Origin: Bacteroidales bacterium
Lineage (GTDB): Bacteria > Bacteroidota > Bacteroidia > Bacteroidales > UBA932
Direction of reading: 5' to 3'
DNA length: 64,000 nucleotides
Assembly (NCBI GenBank): GCA_017443845.1
Contig: JAFSXX010000002.1
Location: 1 to 64,000 of the forward strand
The notes beneath the pieces were generated by a model. That model saw only the letters and a list, made by a program, of their open reading frames with translations, searched no databases and was not told the DNA's origin. Each line of letters starts with the position of its first letter. Position 1 is the first letter of the stretch. Positions 8,905-16,796 of the stretch are shown piece by piece. Position numbers and translations under genes: made by a program.

Positions 8905-10145
8905 GCTTCTTCGAATTCGGCCCTGAGAATCCTCTGGACCTCCTCGGCGGTCTCCTCCTCGAGGTCGGCGCGCATCACGAGCTCCTTCACGGGCAGGGCG
9001 AGGACGCTCTTGGCGGTGTCGCAGCCGATAGCCTTGAGGGCGTCGATGATCCACTGCTCGATCTCGTCGTTGAATTCGTCGAGCATAACGTCCTCCTCAT
9101 CCACCTCGGCCTCGTCGATATCCCTGTAAACCTCGATCTGGTAGCCTGCCAGCATTCCGGCCAGCTTGATGTTGCTGCCGTTCTTGCCGATTGCGAGGGA
9201 AACCTCGGAGGGCTTGAGGTTGACGCGGATCTGCTTCTCCTCCTCGTTGATCTCCATCGAGCTGATCTTGGCGGGGCTCAGGGCGCGGGTTACGAGCAGC
9301 TGGGTGTTGGATGTCCAGTTGATGATGTCGATGTTCTCGTTGCGAAGCTCGCGGACGATGCCGTGGATACGCGAACCCTTGACACCGACGCATGCTCCCA
9401 CGGGATCGATGCGGTCGTCGTAGGACTCGACTGCGATCTTGGCCCTCTCGCCGGGCATGCGGACCACCTTCTTGATGGTGATAAGGCCGTCGAAAATCTC
9501 AGGCACCTCCTGCTCGAAGAGCCTCTCGAGGAAGAGGGGAGAGGTGCGCGAAAGGGTGATGACCGGAGTGTTGTTCTTCATCTCGACGCTCGAGATGACC
9601 GCCTTGACGGTGTCGCCCTTGCGGAAGAAATCCGTAGGGATCTGCTCGGTCTTGGGCAGTACCAGTTCGTTGCCGTCCTCGTCCATCACGAGAACCTCTT
9701 TCTTCCACGCCTGATAGACCTCGCCTACCATGATCTCGCCGATCTTGTCGCGATACTTGTTGTAGAGGTTGGCCTTCTCGATGTCCATGATCCTGCCGGA
9801 GAGGTTCTGGCGGATGTTGAGGATGCCGCGGCGGCCGAAGTCTGCGAGCTTCACCTCTTCGGGATATTCCTCGCCCACCTCATAGGAGTCGTCGATCTTC
9901 TGCACATCCTCGAGGGATATCTCCCTGGCGGGATCCTGCACCTCTTCGACAACGGTGCGGTTGCGCCAGATCTCGAAGTCGCCCTTGTCGATGTTGATGA
10001 TGATGTCGAAATCGGCGGTCTCGCCGTACATCTTCTCCAGCTGCGAGCGGAATACATCCTCGAGCACGCTCATCATAGTGGGGCGGTCGATGCTTTTCTG
10101 TTCTTTGAAATCAGCGAATGAGCTGATAAGGTTCAAACCTTCCAT
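8886..10145 (-). CDS. nusA: Transcription factor NusA
   Basis: This 419-residue RNA polymerase-binding protein controls pausing, termination and antitermination. The order is an N-terminal polymerase-binding domain (1-130), an S1 domain (GEIMVGEVYQAWKKEVLV), and two KH domains with GVKGSRIHGIVREL and AIGKNGSNIKLAG motifs. A short acidic, helical tail of about 80 residues ends in repeated Glu. It lacks the two full acidic repeats of E. coli NusA, as expected outside the gammaproteobacteria. It lies between rimP and infB in the conserved order. Confidence 0.97.
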   Translation of the reverse strand: MEGLNLISSFADFKEQKSIDRPTMMSVLEDVFRSQLEKMYGETADFDIIINIDKGDFEIWRNRTVVEEVQDPAREISLEDVQKIDDSYEVGEEYPEEVKLADFGRRGILNIRQNLSGRIMDIEKANLYNKYRDKIGEIMVGEVYQAWKKEVLVMDEDGNELVLPKTEQIPTDFFRKGDTVKAVISSVEMKNNTPVITLSRTSPLFLERLFEQEVPEIFDGLITIKKVVRMPGERAKIAVESYDDRIDPVGACVGVKGSRIHGIVRELRNENIDIINWTSNTQLLVTRALSPAKISSMEINEEEKQIRVNLKPSEVSLAIGKNGSNIKLAGMLAGYQIEVYRDIDEAEVDEEDVMLDEFNDEIEQWIIDALKAIGCDTAKSVLALPVKELVMRADLEEETAEEVQRILRAEFEEAPKEEE

Positions 10146-10177
10146 TTTAAAGTTTATGTTTTTGTTGTTTATATTTT

Positions 10178-10438
10178 TCAGTCTTCGTCTTCGGCGGGGC
10201 CGATGGTCTTGCGCCTTGCGGAGCCGACGGTAAGGGAGAAGTCCTCCTTGTCGCGGTCGAGCTTCGATTCGATATGGCGGCTGAGCGCCACGCAGTCGTC
10301 GATGGTCACTCCGGCGTCATCGCGGGTGATAGTCACGTCGATGTCGTTGTCCTTGCTGACCTTGACCTTTACAAGGGTCAGGGGCGTATCCGCCAGGTAC
10401 TCGGAGGCGATGGCCTCGATAATCTCTTTTGCTATCAT
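10178..10438 (-). CDS. rimP: RimP ribosome maturation factor, N-terminal domain only
   Basis: This 86-residue protein matches the N-terminal alpha/beta domain of RimP, including the segments VTIDDCVALSRHIESKLD and EDFSLTVGSA. RimP helps assemble the 30S subunit. Normal RimP has about 150 residues, with a C-terminal SH3-like domain beginning just after the GSAG motif. Here the chain turns into a charged tail (RRKTIGPAEDED) and stops, and only 32 bp remain before nusA. I found no continuation of the missing domain in another frame, so this looks like a clean deletion rather than a frameshift. Identity is strengthened by its position upstream of nusA-infB. Confidence 0.85.
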   Translation of the reverse strand: MIAKEIIEAIASEYLADTPLTLVKVKVSKDNDIDVTITRDDAGVTIDDCVALSRHIESKLDRDKEDFSLTVGSARRKTIGPAEDED

Positions 10439-10479
10439 CTTTTCTTGTTTTCTTGAGGGTATCTCCCCGGTATAAATGA

Positions 10480-10503
10480 CAAGGGGACCATCAGGCCCCC
10501 TTG
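10480..10503 (-). promoter_or_regulatory. Hairpin in the rimP-nusA-infB leader
   Basis: CAAGGGG and CCCCTTG form a 7-bp stem in the roughly 80-nt untranslated leader between the promoter at 10525-10555 and the rimP start. No T tract follows, so it is not a simple terminator. It may control stability or translation; no known riboswitch class is recognised. Confidence 0.4.
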
Positions 10504-10524
10504 CACATCTTCATCTTACGGGTG

Positions 10525-10555
10525 CAAAGATAGTCAAAATGATGGAAACTACAAA
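10525..10555 (-). promoter_or_regulatory. Promoter of the rimP-nusA-infB operon
   Basis: The minus strand has TTTG (10555-10552), a 19-nt spacer and TATCTTTG (10532-10525), a full match to the Bacteroidota housekeeping consensus, 86 nt before the rimP ATG. Confidence 0.75.
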
Positions 10556-10591
10556 CTCTTTCTCCAATTTTATATATTTGAAAAATAAGCC

Positions 10592-10599
10592 TATATTTG
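10592..10599 (+). promoter_or_regulatory. -7 box for the lpxD-lpxC-lpxA genes
   Basis: TATATTTG lies 17 nt upstream of the lpxD ATG. An identical octamer lies at 10573-10580. No good TTTG is found 19-20 nt upstream of either. Confidence 0.45.
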
Positions 10600-10616
10600 T
10601 AAGTTATAAACTATAT

Positions 10617-11585
10617 ATGGCATCGCTTTCGGCACAGGAAATAGCTCTCCGCATAGGCGGAACTGTAGAGGGAGACCCTTCGGTGAGGGTTTCGGCCCCC
10701 GCGCGCATCGAGTACGGGAAGCCCGGTACGATTTGCTTCTACGCCAATCCCAAGTACGAGAGGTATCTCTATGGCTGCAAGGCGGATATCATAATAGTTC
10801 CGGCGGACTTCTCTCCGTCGGAGCCCCTTCCGCAGACACTCATCCGCGTTGAGGATCCCTACCAGGGGGTGACGACCCTCCTTGAAGTCTTCGACGCCCT
10901 CAGGCGCGGCAAACCCCGCGGCAACCGCTTCGCAGCCCGCTGGCTCGACTACCGCAACTATATCGCGGCATCGGCCCGCATCGGCCGCGGCACCCATATC
11001 TACCCTCAGGTATTCATAGGCCCCAAGGTAAGGATCGGCCGCGACTGCCTCATCTATCCGGGTGTGAGGATCTACCACGACTGCGTCATCGGTGACGGAT
11101 GCATCATCCACGCCAACGCCGTCATCGGAGCCGACGGATTCGGATTCACCAGGCAGGAGGACGGTACCTACCGTAAGATTCCCCAGACCGGCAACGTGCT
11201 CATCGGCAACGACGTCGAGATCGGAGCCGGCACAACGGTGGACCGTGCGATGATGGGCTCGACCATAATCCGCGACGGGGTCAAGATCGACAATCAGTGC
11301 CAGATAGGCCATAATGTGGAGATCTGCGAGAACACCGTTATCTCCGCGCAGTGCGGAATAGCCGGTTCCACGAAAGTCGGCCGTAACTGCATTATCGCCG
11401 GCCAGACGGGCCTCGCCGACCATATCACGGTAGCCGACAATACCACCTTCGCAGCCCGGACGGGCGTTGCGGGAAGCGTCAGGAAGGAAGGGGAGACGCT
11501 GATGGGATTCCCTGCCATCGACCGCATGGAGTATCTCCGCGCTTACGCAGTGTTCAGACAATCAGGAAAGAAGAAAAATCAATGA
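10617..11585 (+). CDS. lpxD: UDP-3-O-acylglucosamine N-acyltransferase
   Basis: This 322-residue cytoplasmic enzyme adds the second 3-hydroxyacyl chain to UDP-GlcN in lipid A synthesis. It has the LpxD N-terminal uridine-binding domain (residues 1-100) and a left-handed beta-helix of hexapeptide repeats (about 105-290). The catalytic His is in the QIGHNVEIC context. I chose ATG 10617 ([15 protein letters not shown]) because it matches the family start; upstream codons are leader sequence. The last bases overlap the lpxC start by ATGA. Confidence 0.96.
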   Translation: MASLSAQEIALRIGGTVEGDPSVRVSAPARIEYGKPGTICFYANPKYERYLYGCKADIIIVPADFSPSEPLPQTLIRVEDPYQGVTTLLEVFDALRRGKPRGNRFAARWLDYRNYIAASARIGRGTHIYPQVFIGPKVRIGRDCLIYPGVRIYHDCVIGDGCIIHANAVIGADGFGFTRQEDGTYRKIPQTGNVLIGNDVEIGAGTTVDRAMMGSTIIRDGVKIDNQCQIGHNVEICENTVISAQCGIAGSTKVGRNCIIAGQTGLADHITVADNTTFAARTGVAGSVRKEGETLMGFPAIDRMEYLRAYAVFRQSGKKKNQ

Positions 11586-12505
11586 AACAGCATACCCTTG
11601 CCAAGTCGTGCCATTTTGACGGCGTAGGCCTCCATACAGGTAAACCGGTCCACATCGACGTTCAACCCGCCCCTCCCGATTTCGGCATCACATTCGTCCG
11701 TTCGGATGCCGGCCGCAGGCCGGTCCTGGTCAACTTTTTCAATGCGGTCGCATCCAGCCGGTGCACCCTCCTGCGGGAGAACGACGTCGAGATCCTCACG
11801 GCCGAGCATCTCCTTTCGGCCCTCTTCGGCCTGGGAATCGACAACGCATCGATAGTCATCGATTCGTCCGAACTGCCGATACTCGACGGCAGCGCCCTCC
11901 CCTATGTGGAGGCGTTCCTGGCCGCCGGCATCAAAGAGCAGGATGCGGAGCGGGAGTACCTCACAATCGACGAGCCTTTCGAGTATGAGACCGAATCGGG
12001 CTCGAAGTATATCTTTGAGCCTTCGGATAGGTTCGAGGCCGAGGTGGAGGTGGAATATCCCTCCAAGGTGGTGGGCCGCCAGCTGGCGACTTTCCGCGAA
12101 GGCGACGATTATGCCGCCGAGATAGCTCCGTGCCATACTTTCTGCTTCTTCGACGAACTGCTGCCCCTGCTCGAAAAGGGACTCATAAAGGGCGGGGCGC
12201 TCGACAACGCCCTGGTAGTGGTCGATGAGGAGCCTGAAGAAGAGACCCTTGCCAGGCTGAGGGAGGCTTTCTCCCTGCCCGATCTGCGGCGCGCTCCCGA
12301 AGGCTACCTGAGCAACTGCCCCCTCTCGTTCGAAAACGAGGTGGCCCGCCACAAACTGCTCGACCTCCTGGGCGACCTGACCCTCGCGGCGATGCCCCTG
12401 AAGATGCGCGTCAAGGCTTATAAACCCGGCCACGCCTCCAATGCGGAGGCCATCGGAGCCCTTGTCTCCAACGCTTTAACCGAATTTGACGATGATGAAC
12501 AATAA
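11582..12505 (+). CDS. lpxC: UDP-3-O-acyl-GlcNAc deacetylase, not fused to FabZ
   Basis: This 307-residue zinc hydrolase catalyses the committed step of lipid A synthesis. The zinc and catalytic motifs are all present: [21 protein letters not shown] and KPGHASN. Many Bacteroidota carry LpxC as the first half of a protein of about 460 residues fused to the dehydratase FabZ; here the protein ends at the normal length of stand-alone LpxC and the next gene is lpxA. fabZ must be elsewhere if present. Start and stop overlap the flanking genes, indicating translational coupling. Confidence 0.95.
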   Translation: MKQHTLAKSCHFDGVGLHTGKPVHIDVQPAPPDFGITFVRSDAGRRPVLVNFFNAVASSRCTLLRENDVEILTAEHLLSALFGLGIDNASIVIDSSELPILDGSALPYVEAFLAAGIKEQDAEREYLTIDEPFEYETESGSKYIFEPSDRFEAEVEVEYPSKVVGRQLATFREGDDYAAEIAPCHTFCFFDELLPLLEKGLIKGGALDNALVVVDEEPEEETLARLREAFSLPDLRRAPEGYLSNCPLSFENEVARHKLLDLLGDLTLAAMPLKMRVKAYKPGHASNAEAIGALVSNALTEFDDDEQ

Positions 12506-13277
12506 CAGTTTTATCCACCCTGACGCCCGTATCGGCAAAAATGTCGAGATAGGCCCCTTCTGCTATATATGCGGCAATGTCGAAATAGGCGACGGCTGCA
12601 AGATAGGTCCCAATGTGGTGATCTACGACTATGTCAAAATCGGCCGCAACTGCACTGTCTTTCCCGGAGCGGTGCTGGGCGGAGTGCCGCAGGACCTTAA
12701 ATTCGCCGGAGAGGTTTCGTATGTGGAGGTGGGCGACAATACGGTCATCCGCGAATGCGTGACCATCCACCGCGGAACCGCCGCCAGCGGCAAGTATCTG
12801 ACCAAGGTGGGCTCCGGATGCCTACTGATGGCCTATGTCCATATAGCCCACGACTGCGTTGTGGGCGACAACTGCATCCTGGCCAGCTATACCGGCCTGG
12901 CGGGCGAGGTGGTCCTCGACGACATGGCCAACCTCGGCGGCGGCGTCCTCATCCATCAGTTCTGCCACATCGGTTCCTATACAATGCTCGGCGGCGGCAA
13001 TACCGTAACCAAGGATGTGCCCCCGTTCGTCCTCGCCAGCCGCAACCCGGTAGTCTTCGAGGGCGTCAATATCGTGGGAATGCGCCGCAAGGGCTTCTCC
13101 AATGAGACGATCGAGGAGGTAAGGGATATCTACAGGCTTATCTACCGCGGCGGAATGACCGTCACCGATGCCTGCGACGCAATAAGGAGCGCCTTCCCGC
13201 AGAGTACCCACCGCGACCTCATCCTCTCCTTCGTGGAGAACTCCGGCCGCGGCATCATCAAGTGCCCCGTCAAGTAG
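12492..13277 (+). CDS. lpxA: Acyl-ACP--UDP-GlcNAc O-acyltransferase
   Basis: This roughly 261-residue enzyme carries out the first acylation of UDP-GlcNAc in lipid A synthesis. It is a left-handed beta-helix protein of hexapeptide repeats with the LpxA catalytic segment HIAHDCVVGDNC, then HQFCHIGSYTMLGGG, and a helical C-terminal domain (RRKGFSNETIEEVRDIYRL). The start is one of two consecutive ATG codons (12492 or 12495), both inside the end of lpxC. A TTG just upstream is less likely. Confidence 0.96.
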   Translation: MMNNNSFIHPDARIGKNVEIGPFCYICGNVEIGDGCKIGPNVVIYDYVKIGRNCTVFPGAVLGGVPQDLKFAGEVSYVEVGDNTVIRECVTIHRGTAASGKYLTKVGSGCLLMAYVHIAHDCVVGDNCILASYTGLAGEVVLDDMANLGGGVLIHQFCHIGSYTMLGGGNTVTKDVPPFVLASRNPVVFEGVNIVGMRRKGFSNETIEEVRDIYRLIYRGGMTVTDACDAIRSAFPQSTHRDLILSFVENSGRGIIKCPVK

Positions 13278-13283
13278 CAGGCG

Positions 13284-13913
13284 ATGGATTTTCCGGAGGT
13301 CTGCATCCTCACCACCGCGTATCTGCCGCCCGTGGATTATTTCCGGGCCATAGCCTCTTCTTCCCGTGTCCTTATCGAGGGCTGCGAGAGCTACCAGAAG
13401 CAATCCTGGCGCAACCGCTGCCGCATCTATTCGACCGGAGGTCCCGAGAATCTCACTATTCCGGTGGAGCACGGCAATATCCGCACCTCCACGATCCGCG
13501 ACATCCGCATCGACTGGTCCGATCCCTGGCTGACGCGCCACAAGCGGGCCATGGAGGCGGCGTACAACTCCTCGGCTTTCTTCGAGTATTACCGCGACGA
13601 TCTGTTCGCCGTCCTGGACCGCAGGGATACCTTCCTCTTCGACCTCAATATGCGCCTTCTCGAGCTCCTGCTGGAGATGACCGGCCTGAGGGTCGATATC
13701 TCGGTTACGGAGGATTACCTGCCGGAGTATCCCAAAGGCGACCTCAGGAGCGTCATCCAGCCCAAGTACAAGGGACCCTCGTTCTGCGAGATGTATGATA
13801 AAAAAGAGAAGACCTGGTTCCAGGTCTTCTCGTCCGGACGGGACTTCGTCCCGCATCTGTCGGTCATCGACCTCCTCTGCTCGGAGGGGCCGGATGCCAT
13901 CTCTTATCTTTAG
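13284..13913 (+). CDS. WbqC-like family protein
   Basis: This 209-residue protein starts ILTTAYLPPVDYFRAIASS and contains KQSWRNRCRIYSTGG and LTIPV segments, which are characteristic of the WbqC-like family. These proteins occur near O-antigen and envelope genes, but their reaction is not established. It follows lpxA by 6 bp, so it is probably co-transcribed with the lipid A genes. Its TAG stop at 13911-13913 overlaps the stop codon of the convergent FadL-like gene, and that gene's terminator is embedded in this coding region. Confidence 0.85.
   Translation: MDFPEVCILTTAYLPPVDYFRAIASSSRVLIEGCESYQKQSWRNRCRIYSTGGPENLTIPVEHGNIRTSTIRDIRIDWSDPWLTRHKRAMEAAYNSSAFFEYYRDDLFAVLDRRDTFLFDLNMRLLELLLEMTGLRVDISVTEDYLPEYPKGDLRSVIQPKYKGPSFCEMYDKKEKTWFQVFSSGRDFVPHLSVIDLLCSEGPDAISYL
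13800..13831 (-). terminator. Intrinsic terminator of the FadL-like gene inside wbqC-like coding DNA
   Basis: On the minus strand GAGAAGACCTGG, a two-base loop and CCAGGTCTTCTC form a perfect 12-bp stem, followed by TTTTTT (13805-13800). This is a textbook intrinsic terminator about 80 nt past the FadL-like stop, yet every base is also a codon of the opposite gene. A second small hairpin (CGGGAC/GTCCCG, 13838-13852) lies next to it. Confidence 0.8.
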
Positions 13914-15481
13914 AATCTGAATGCAAGGGTGAAAACCAGCTTGCTGAGCTTCTTGTTGAATTCTATCACGGGAGCCGCTACATCCTCATAGCTGTCGAAT
14001 GCCGCAAACTCGCTGTAACCGCCTCCGATGAGCCTCTGATATGCCACATCGAAACTTGTGCGGCCCTCCTCGCCGAACCTGAATCCGAGACCGCAGGAGA
14101 AGTAGTGCTGCGATGCGTAGGTCAGGTAGGGTGAACCGAAGCTGTCCACGAGAGATCCCGCGCTGCCGTAGAAGTTGTAACCTGCGCGGAGGGCGGTGTT
14201 GCCCATGAGCAGCTCGCCGCCGAGGCGGAAGATGTCGCTGCGGCCGAGGCCGGTTGCGATTGCCGAGTTGGCGTCGGAGAAGGAGTTGATGTTGCCGTTG
14301 CCGTCAGCCATCGTCATCCTGCCATAGTTGACGCCTTCGTAGTCGGCACTTATAAGGCCGATGTTACCCACTGCGTAAGCGGCTCCGATGCTCCAGCGCA
14401 TAGGCGCCTTGACGCGGTAGTCGAACGATCCGAGAGGCGACTCCTGGCTGTTGGTATTGCCGTTGTCGAATTTCGAGGTCATCCACCTCTGCCAGTTGTC
14501 GGTGAGGGAGTACCAGGTGGGGGTGGTCAGCGTAGCGCCGATCCTCAGGCCGCCCACGGGGGCCCAGATGGCACCGATCTTGGCGTTGAAGCCCACTCCC
14601 GAGGTATTCTGCCAGTAATCGCTGGTCATGCTGACGAATCCGTCGTCGAACTCGAGCGAGTTGTTGGCAACCTCCGAATAGTAATCGTTGATGGTGTAAT
14701 CCACGCTAATGAGGTTGAGGTTCACTCCAAGGAAGAGATTGTCGTTCCAGTTGCCGCCGAAGTTGAATGCGAACTCGTGCGAACCGCCGGTGGTCTTGCT
14801 GTAGTAATCCTGCCTCAGGCGTCCTGCCACGCCCATTCCGCCGGTGTTGAGGAAATTCTCGGTCGAAGCGATGTATGACTGGGGATTGGTTCCGGTGATG
14901 GGATTGATCAGGTAGCTGTCGTAAGCCAGGATAGCGTTCCAGGGGATGTTCGGGTTGTTGTAGGGCTCGTAGCCGGAGGATTCATTGACCTCGAGCATCG
15001 TGGGATCCAGGCCGTTGACGCTGCAGGCGATGGAGCCGAGGATGCTGGCCTTGGAGTTGTAGCCCGACGCGCTGACAGTGTTGTTGAAACTGTTGGTGCG
15101 GTTGACCGCGAATCCGAAGTTGTAATTCAGCAGGCCCGACATATTGCCTGTATTGACGGTCGTTACGAATCCTACGTTGGAGAGGGTGAAGGCCGTCTTG
15201 TTGTCGGAACTGGAAGTACCGTTGAAATAGGTGTTGCCTCCGGCCGTGATGAATGAGGGTGAGATGGCGAACTCGCTGCAACGATAGACTCCGGAGCTGG
15301 CGGGGTTGATCGATATGGCTCCCAGGTCGCCGCCCAATGCGGTGAATGCGTTGCCCATAGCCATTGAGCGGGCTGTACCCTCGTAGTGGTTCTCAGCCAC
15401 GAGAAGAGCGTCTGCGGGGCCCTGGGCGAACAGCGATCCGGCTGCCAGGATGGAACTTAATATGGTAAATATCTTTTTCAT
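13910..15481 (-). CDS. FadL/OmpP1-like outer-membrane beta-barrel protein
   Basis: This 523-residue protein has a signal peptide (MKKIFTILSSILAAGSLFAQ) and the FadL-type N-terminal region SMAMGNAFTALGGDLGAISINPAS. Alternating strands run to a C-terminal FTLAFRF ending in Phe, as expected for an outer-membrane barrel. FadL-type proteins import hydrophobic compounds; in Bacteroidota related barrels also include PorV of type IX secretion, so substrate is unknown. The ATG at 15481 is chosen because it begins the signal peptide. It lies 56 bp downstream of the tyrosine-rich lipoprotein gene and may share its promoter. Confidence 0.8.
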   Translation of the reverse strand: MKKIFTILSSILAAGSLFAQGPADALLVAENHYEGTARSMAMGNAFTALGGDLGAISINPASSGVYRCSEFAISPSFITAGGNTYFNGTSSSDNKTAFTLSNVGFVTTVNTGNMSGLLNYNFGFAVNRTNSFNNTVSASGYNSKASILGSIACSVNGLDPTMLEVNESSGYEPYNNPNIPWNAILAYDSYLINPITGTNPQSYIASTENFLNTGGMGVAGRLRQDYYSKTTGGSHEFAFNFGGNWNDNLFLGVNLNLISVDYTINDYYSEVANNSLEFDDGFVSMTSDYWQNTSGVGFNAKIGAIWAPVGGLRIGATLTTPTWYSLTDNWQRWMTSKFDNGNTNSQESPLGSFDYRVKAPMRWSIGAAYAVGNIGLISADYEGVNYGRMTMADGNGNINSFSDANSAIATGLGRSDIFRLGGELLMGNTALRAGYNFYGSAGSLVDSFGSPYLTYASQHYFSCGLGFRFGEEGRTSFDVAYQRLIGGGYSEFAAFDSYEDVAAPVIEFNKKLSKLVFTLAFRF

Positions 15482-15537
15482 AGCTTTTTGAAATATTTTC
15501 TGGTTAAACATAGAGTCGGTAAACGGGACAGGATGCA

Positions 15538-16683
15538 TTACCTGCGTCCGCCGCTTCCGCCGCTATGTCCGCCGCTGCTGTGACCGCCGCTGCTGCTGCC
15601 GCCGCTGAATCCGCCGGACGAACGGCTGCCTCCGCTATAGGAGCTGCCGCCGCTGTAGGATCCGGATGAACGGCTGCCGCCGTAGGATCCCGAGGAACGG
15701 GTTCCGCTGCTGTAGGAGCTGCTCGAAGCGCTTCCGCTGCTGCGGCGTCCGCCGGTGCTGTAGGAAGATCTGCTGCTGCCGGTCGAGCGGGAACCGCCGG
15801 TCCTGTAGGCGCTGCCGTTGGAACGGGTGCCTCCGGTGCTGTAGGAACCTCCGGTGGAGCGGGTACCGCCGCTGCGGCTGTAGCTGCCGGAAGGATAGCT
15901 CATCGAGCCGCCCGAAACCCTGCGTCCGCCGTTGACGGAAGTTGAGGGGATGTAGCCGCCGTTGGAGCCGCTGTAGTTCCTGCGCGACGAGGTTACGCCG
16001 GGAGTGGTGACGGAGCCGCCGTGACGCCTTCCGTAGTAGTTGCTGGAAGGATTGTAGCCGTAGCGGTGGCTGTCATTGTGGTGATAGTAGTGGTGGTGAT
16101 GACCGCCCCATCCGCCGTAGTACCAGGGATCATACCAGTAGCTGTAGTAGCGCCACGGCCTGCCCCAGCCGTACCAGTCGTAATAGTAGTAGTCGTAGTA
16201 CCAGGGATCGTACCAGTAGCTGCTGTAGCGCCAGGGGTTGTACCAGCTGTAGGAGCTGTAACGCCAGGGATTGTACAGGTTGTAGCCGTAGTAGCTGTAG
16301 TACGGGCTGTAATTGTAGTTGTAGGCGTAACCGTAGTTGTTATAGCCGTTGTAGTTGTAATAGGGGTCGCCGTAATATCCGCCGTAATCGAGCGAATAGT
16401 CATAAGTGGGGTTGTCGAACCTGTGAAGAAGGTCTTCATAGCTTACGCCTTCGGCGAGAACTACGTTGCCGAGGGAATCGGTTGTGAAGTAGGAAGCGTC
16501 AACCTCGCGGTTGTAATTACGCATCTGCTCATTGGCAGCCATCATGGCAGCCCTTGACGCGGCAGGATTGCTCCTGTAGTAGATTCCGTCGTCATAGACA
16601 GAGGAAGCGTAATAGCTCATTCCGCAGGAACTCGTCAGGACGGCCACTGCGATCAGTGAAAGATAGAAGACTTTGTTTTTCAT
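15538..16683 (-). CDS. Tyrosine-rich, serine/glycine-rich lipoprotein
   Basis: This 381-residue protein is of unknown function. It starts with a lipoprotein signal (AVAVLTSSC). After about 95 ordinary residues comes a segment of about 110 residues dominated by Tyr, Trp, Asn and Pro, with repeats of the type YNPWRYSSY and YWYDPWYY. A His-rich patch (HHHHYYHHND) follows. The last 150 residues are almost entirely Ser, Gly, Arg, Thr and Tyr (SGGSRSSG-type repeats). Such composition suggests an extracellular disordered, adhesive or structural polypeptide, possibly cross-linked through tyrosine; that is inference. The lipobox and the promoter at 16746 support a real gene despite low complexity. Confidence 0.75.
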   Translation of the reverse strand: MKNKVFYLSLIAVAVLTSSCGMSYYASSVYDDGIYYRSNPAASRAAMMAANEQMRNYNREVDASYFTTDSLGNVVLAEGVSYEDLLHRFDNPTYDYSLDYGGYYGDPYYNYNGYNNYGYAYNYNYSPYYSYYGYNLYNPWRYSSYSWYNPWRYSSYWYDPWYYDYYYYDWYGWGRPWRYYSYWYDPWYYGGWGGHHHHYYHHNDSHRYGYNPSSNYYGRRHGGSVTTPGVTSSRRNYSGSNGGYIPSTSVNGGRRVSGGSMSYPSGSYSRSGGTRSTGGSYSTGGTRSNGSAYRTGGSRSTGSSRSSYSTGGRRSSGSASSSSYSSGTRSSGSYGGSRSSGSYSGGSSYSGGSRSSGGFSGGSSSGGHSSGGHSGGSGGRR

Positions 16684-16745
16684 TTTTACCTCCTGTGTCA
16701 GTTATTTTTATAATTTTGCCTTTTGTTTCGTATTTGCCTCAGGTG

Positions 16746-16753
16746 CAAATATA
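16746..16753 (-). promoter_or_regulatory. -7 box for the tyrosine-rich lipoprotein gene
   Basis: The minus strand reads TATATTTG, with TTG 21 nt further upstream (16777-16775). It lies in the 113-bp gap shared with proS. No clear TAnnTTTG is seen for proS on the plus strand. Confidence 0.5.
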
Positions 16754-16796
16754 CGATGTTTGAACTATAATTTACAACATTTATACCAAAAATTAT

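Noticed and set aside
15666-15935. Cys/Arg-rich frame on the plus strand
   Set aside because: It is the reverse reading of the Ser/Gly repeat of the tyrosine-rich lipoprotein.
15575-16100. Repeated short units that might suggest a CRISPR array
   Set aside because: The repeats are codons of a low-complexity protein, uneven in length and without spacers; no cas genes are present. No CRISPR array was seen in the window.
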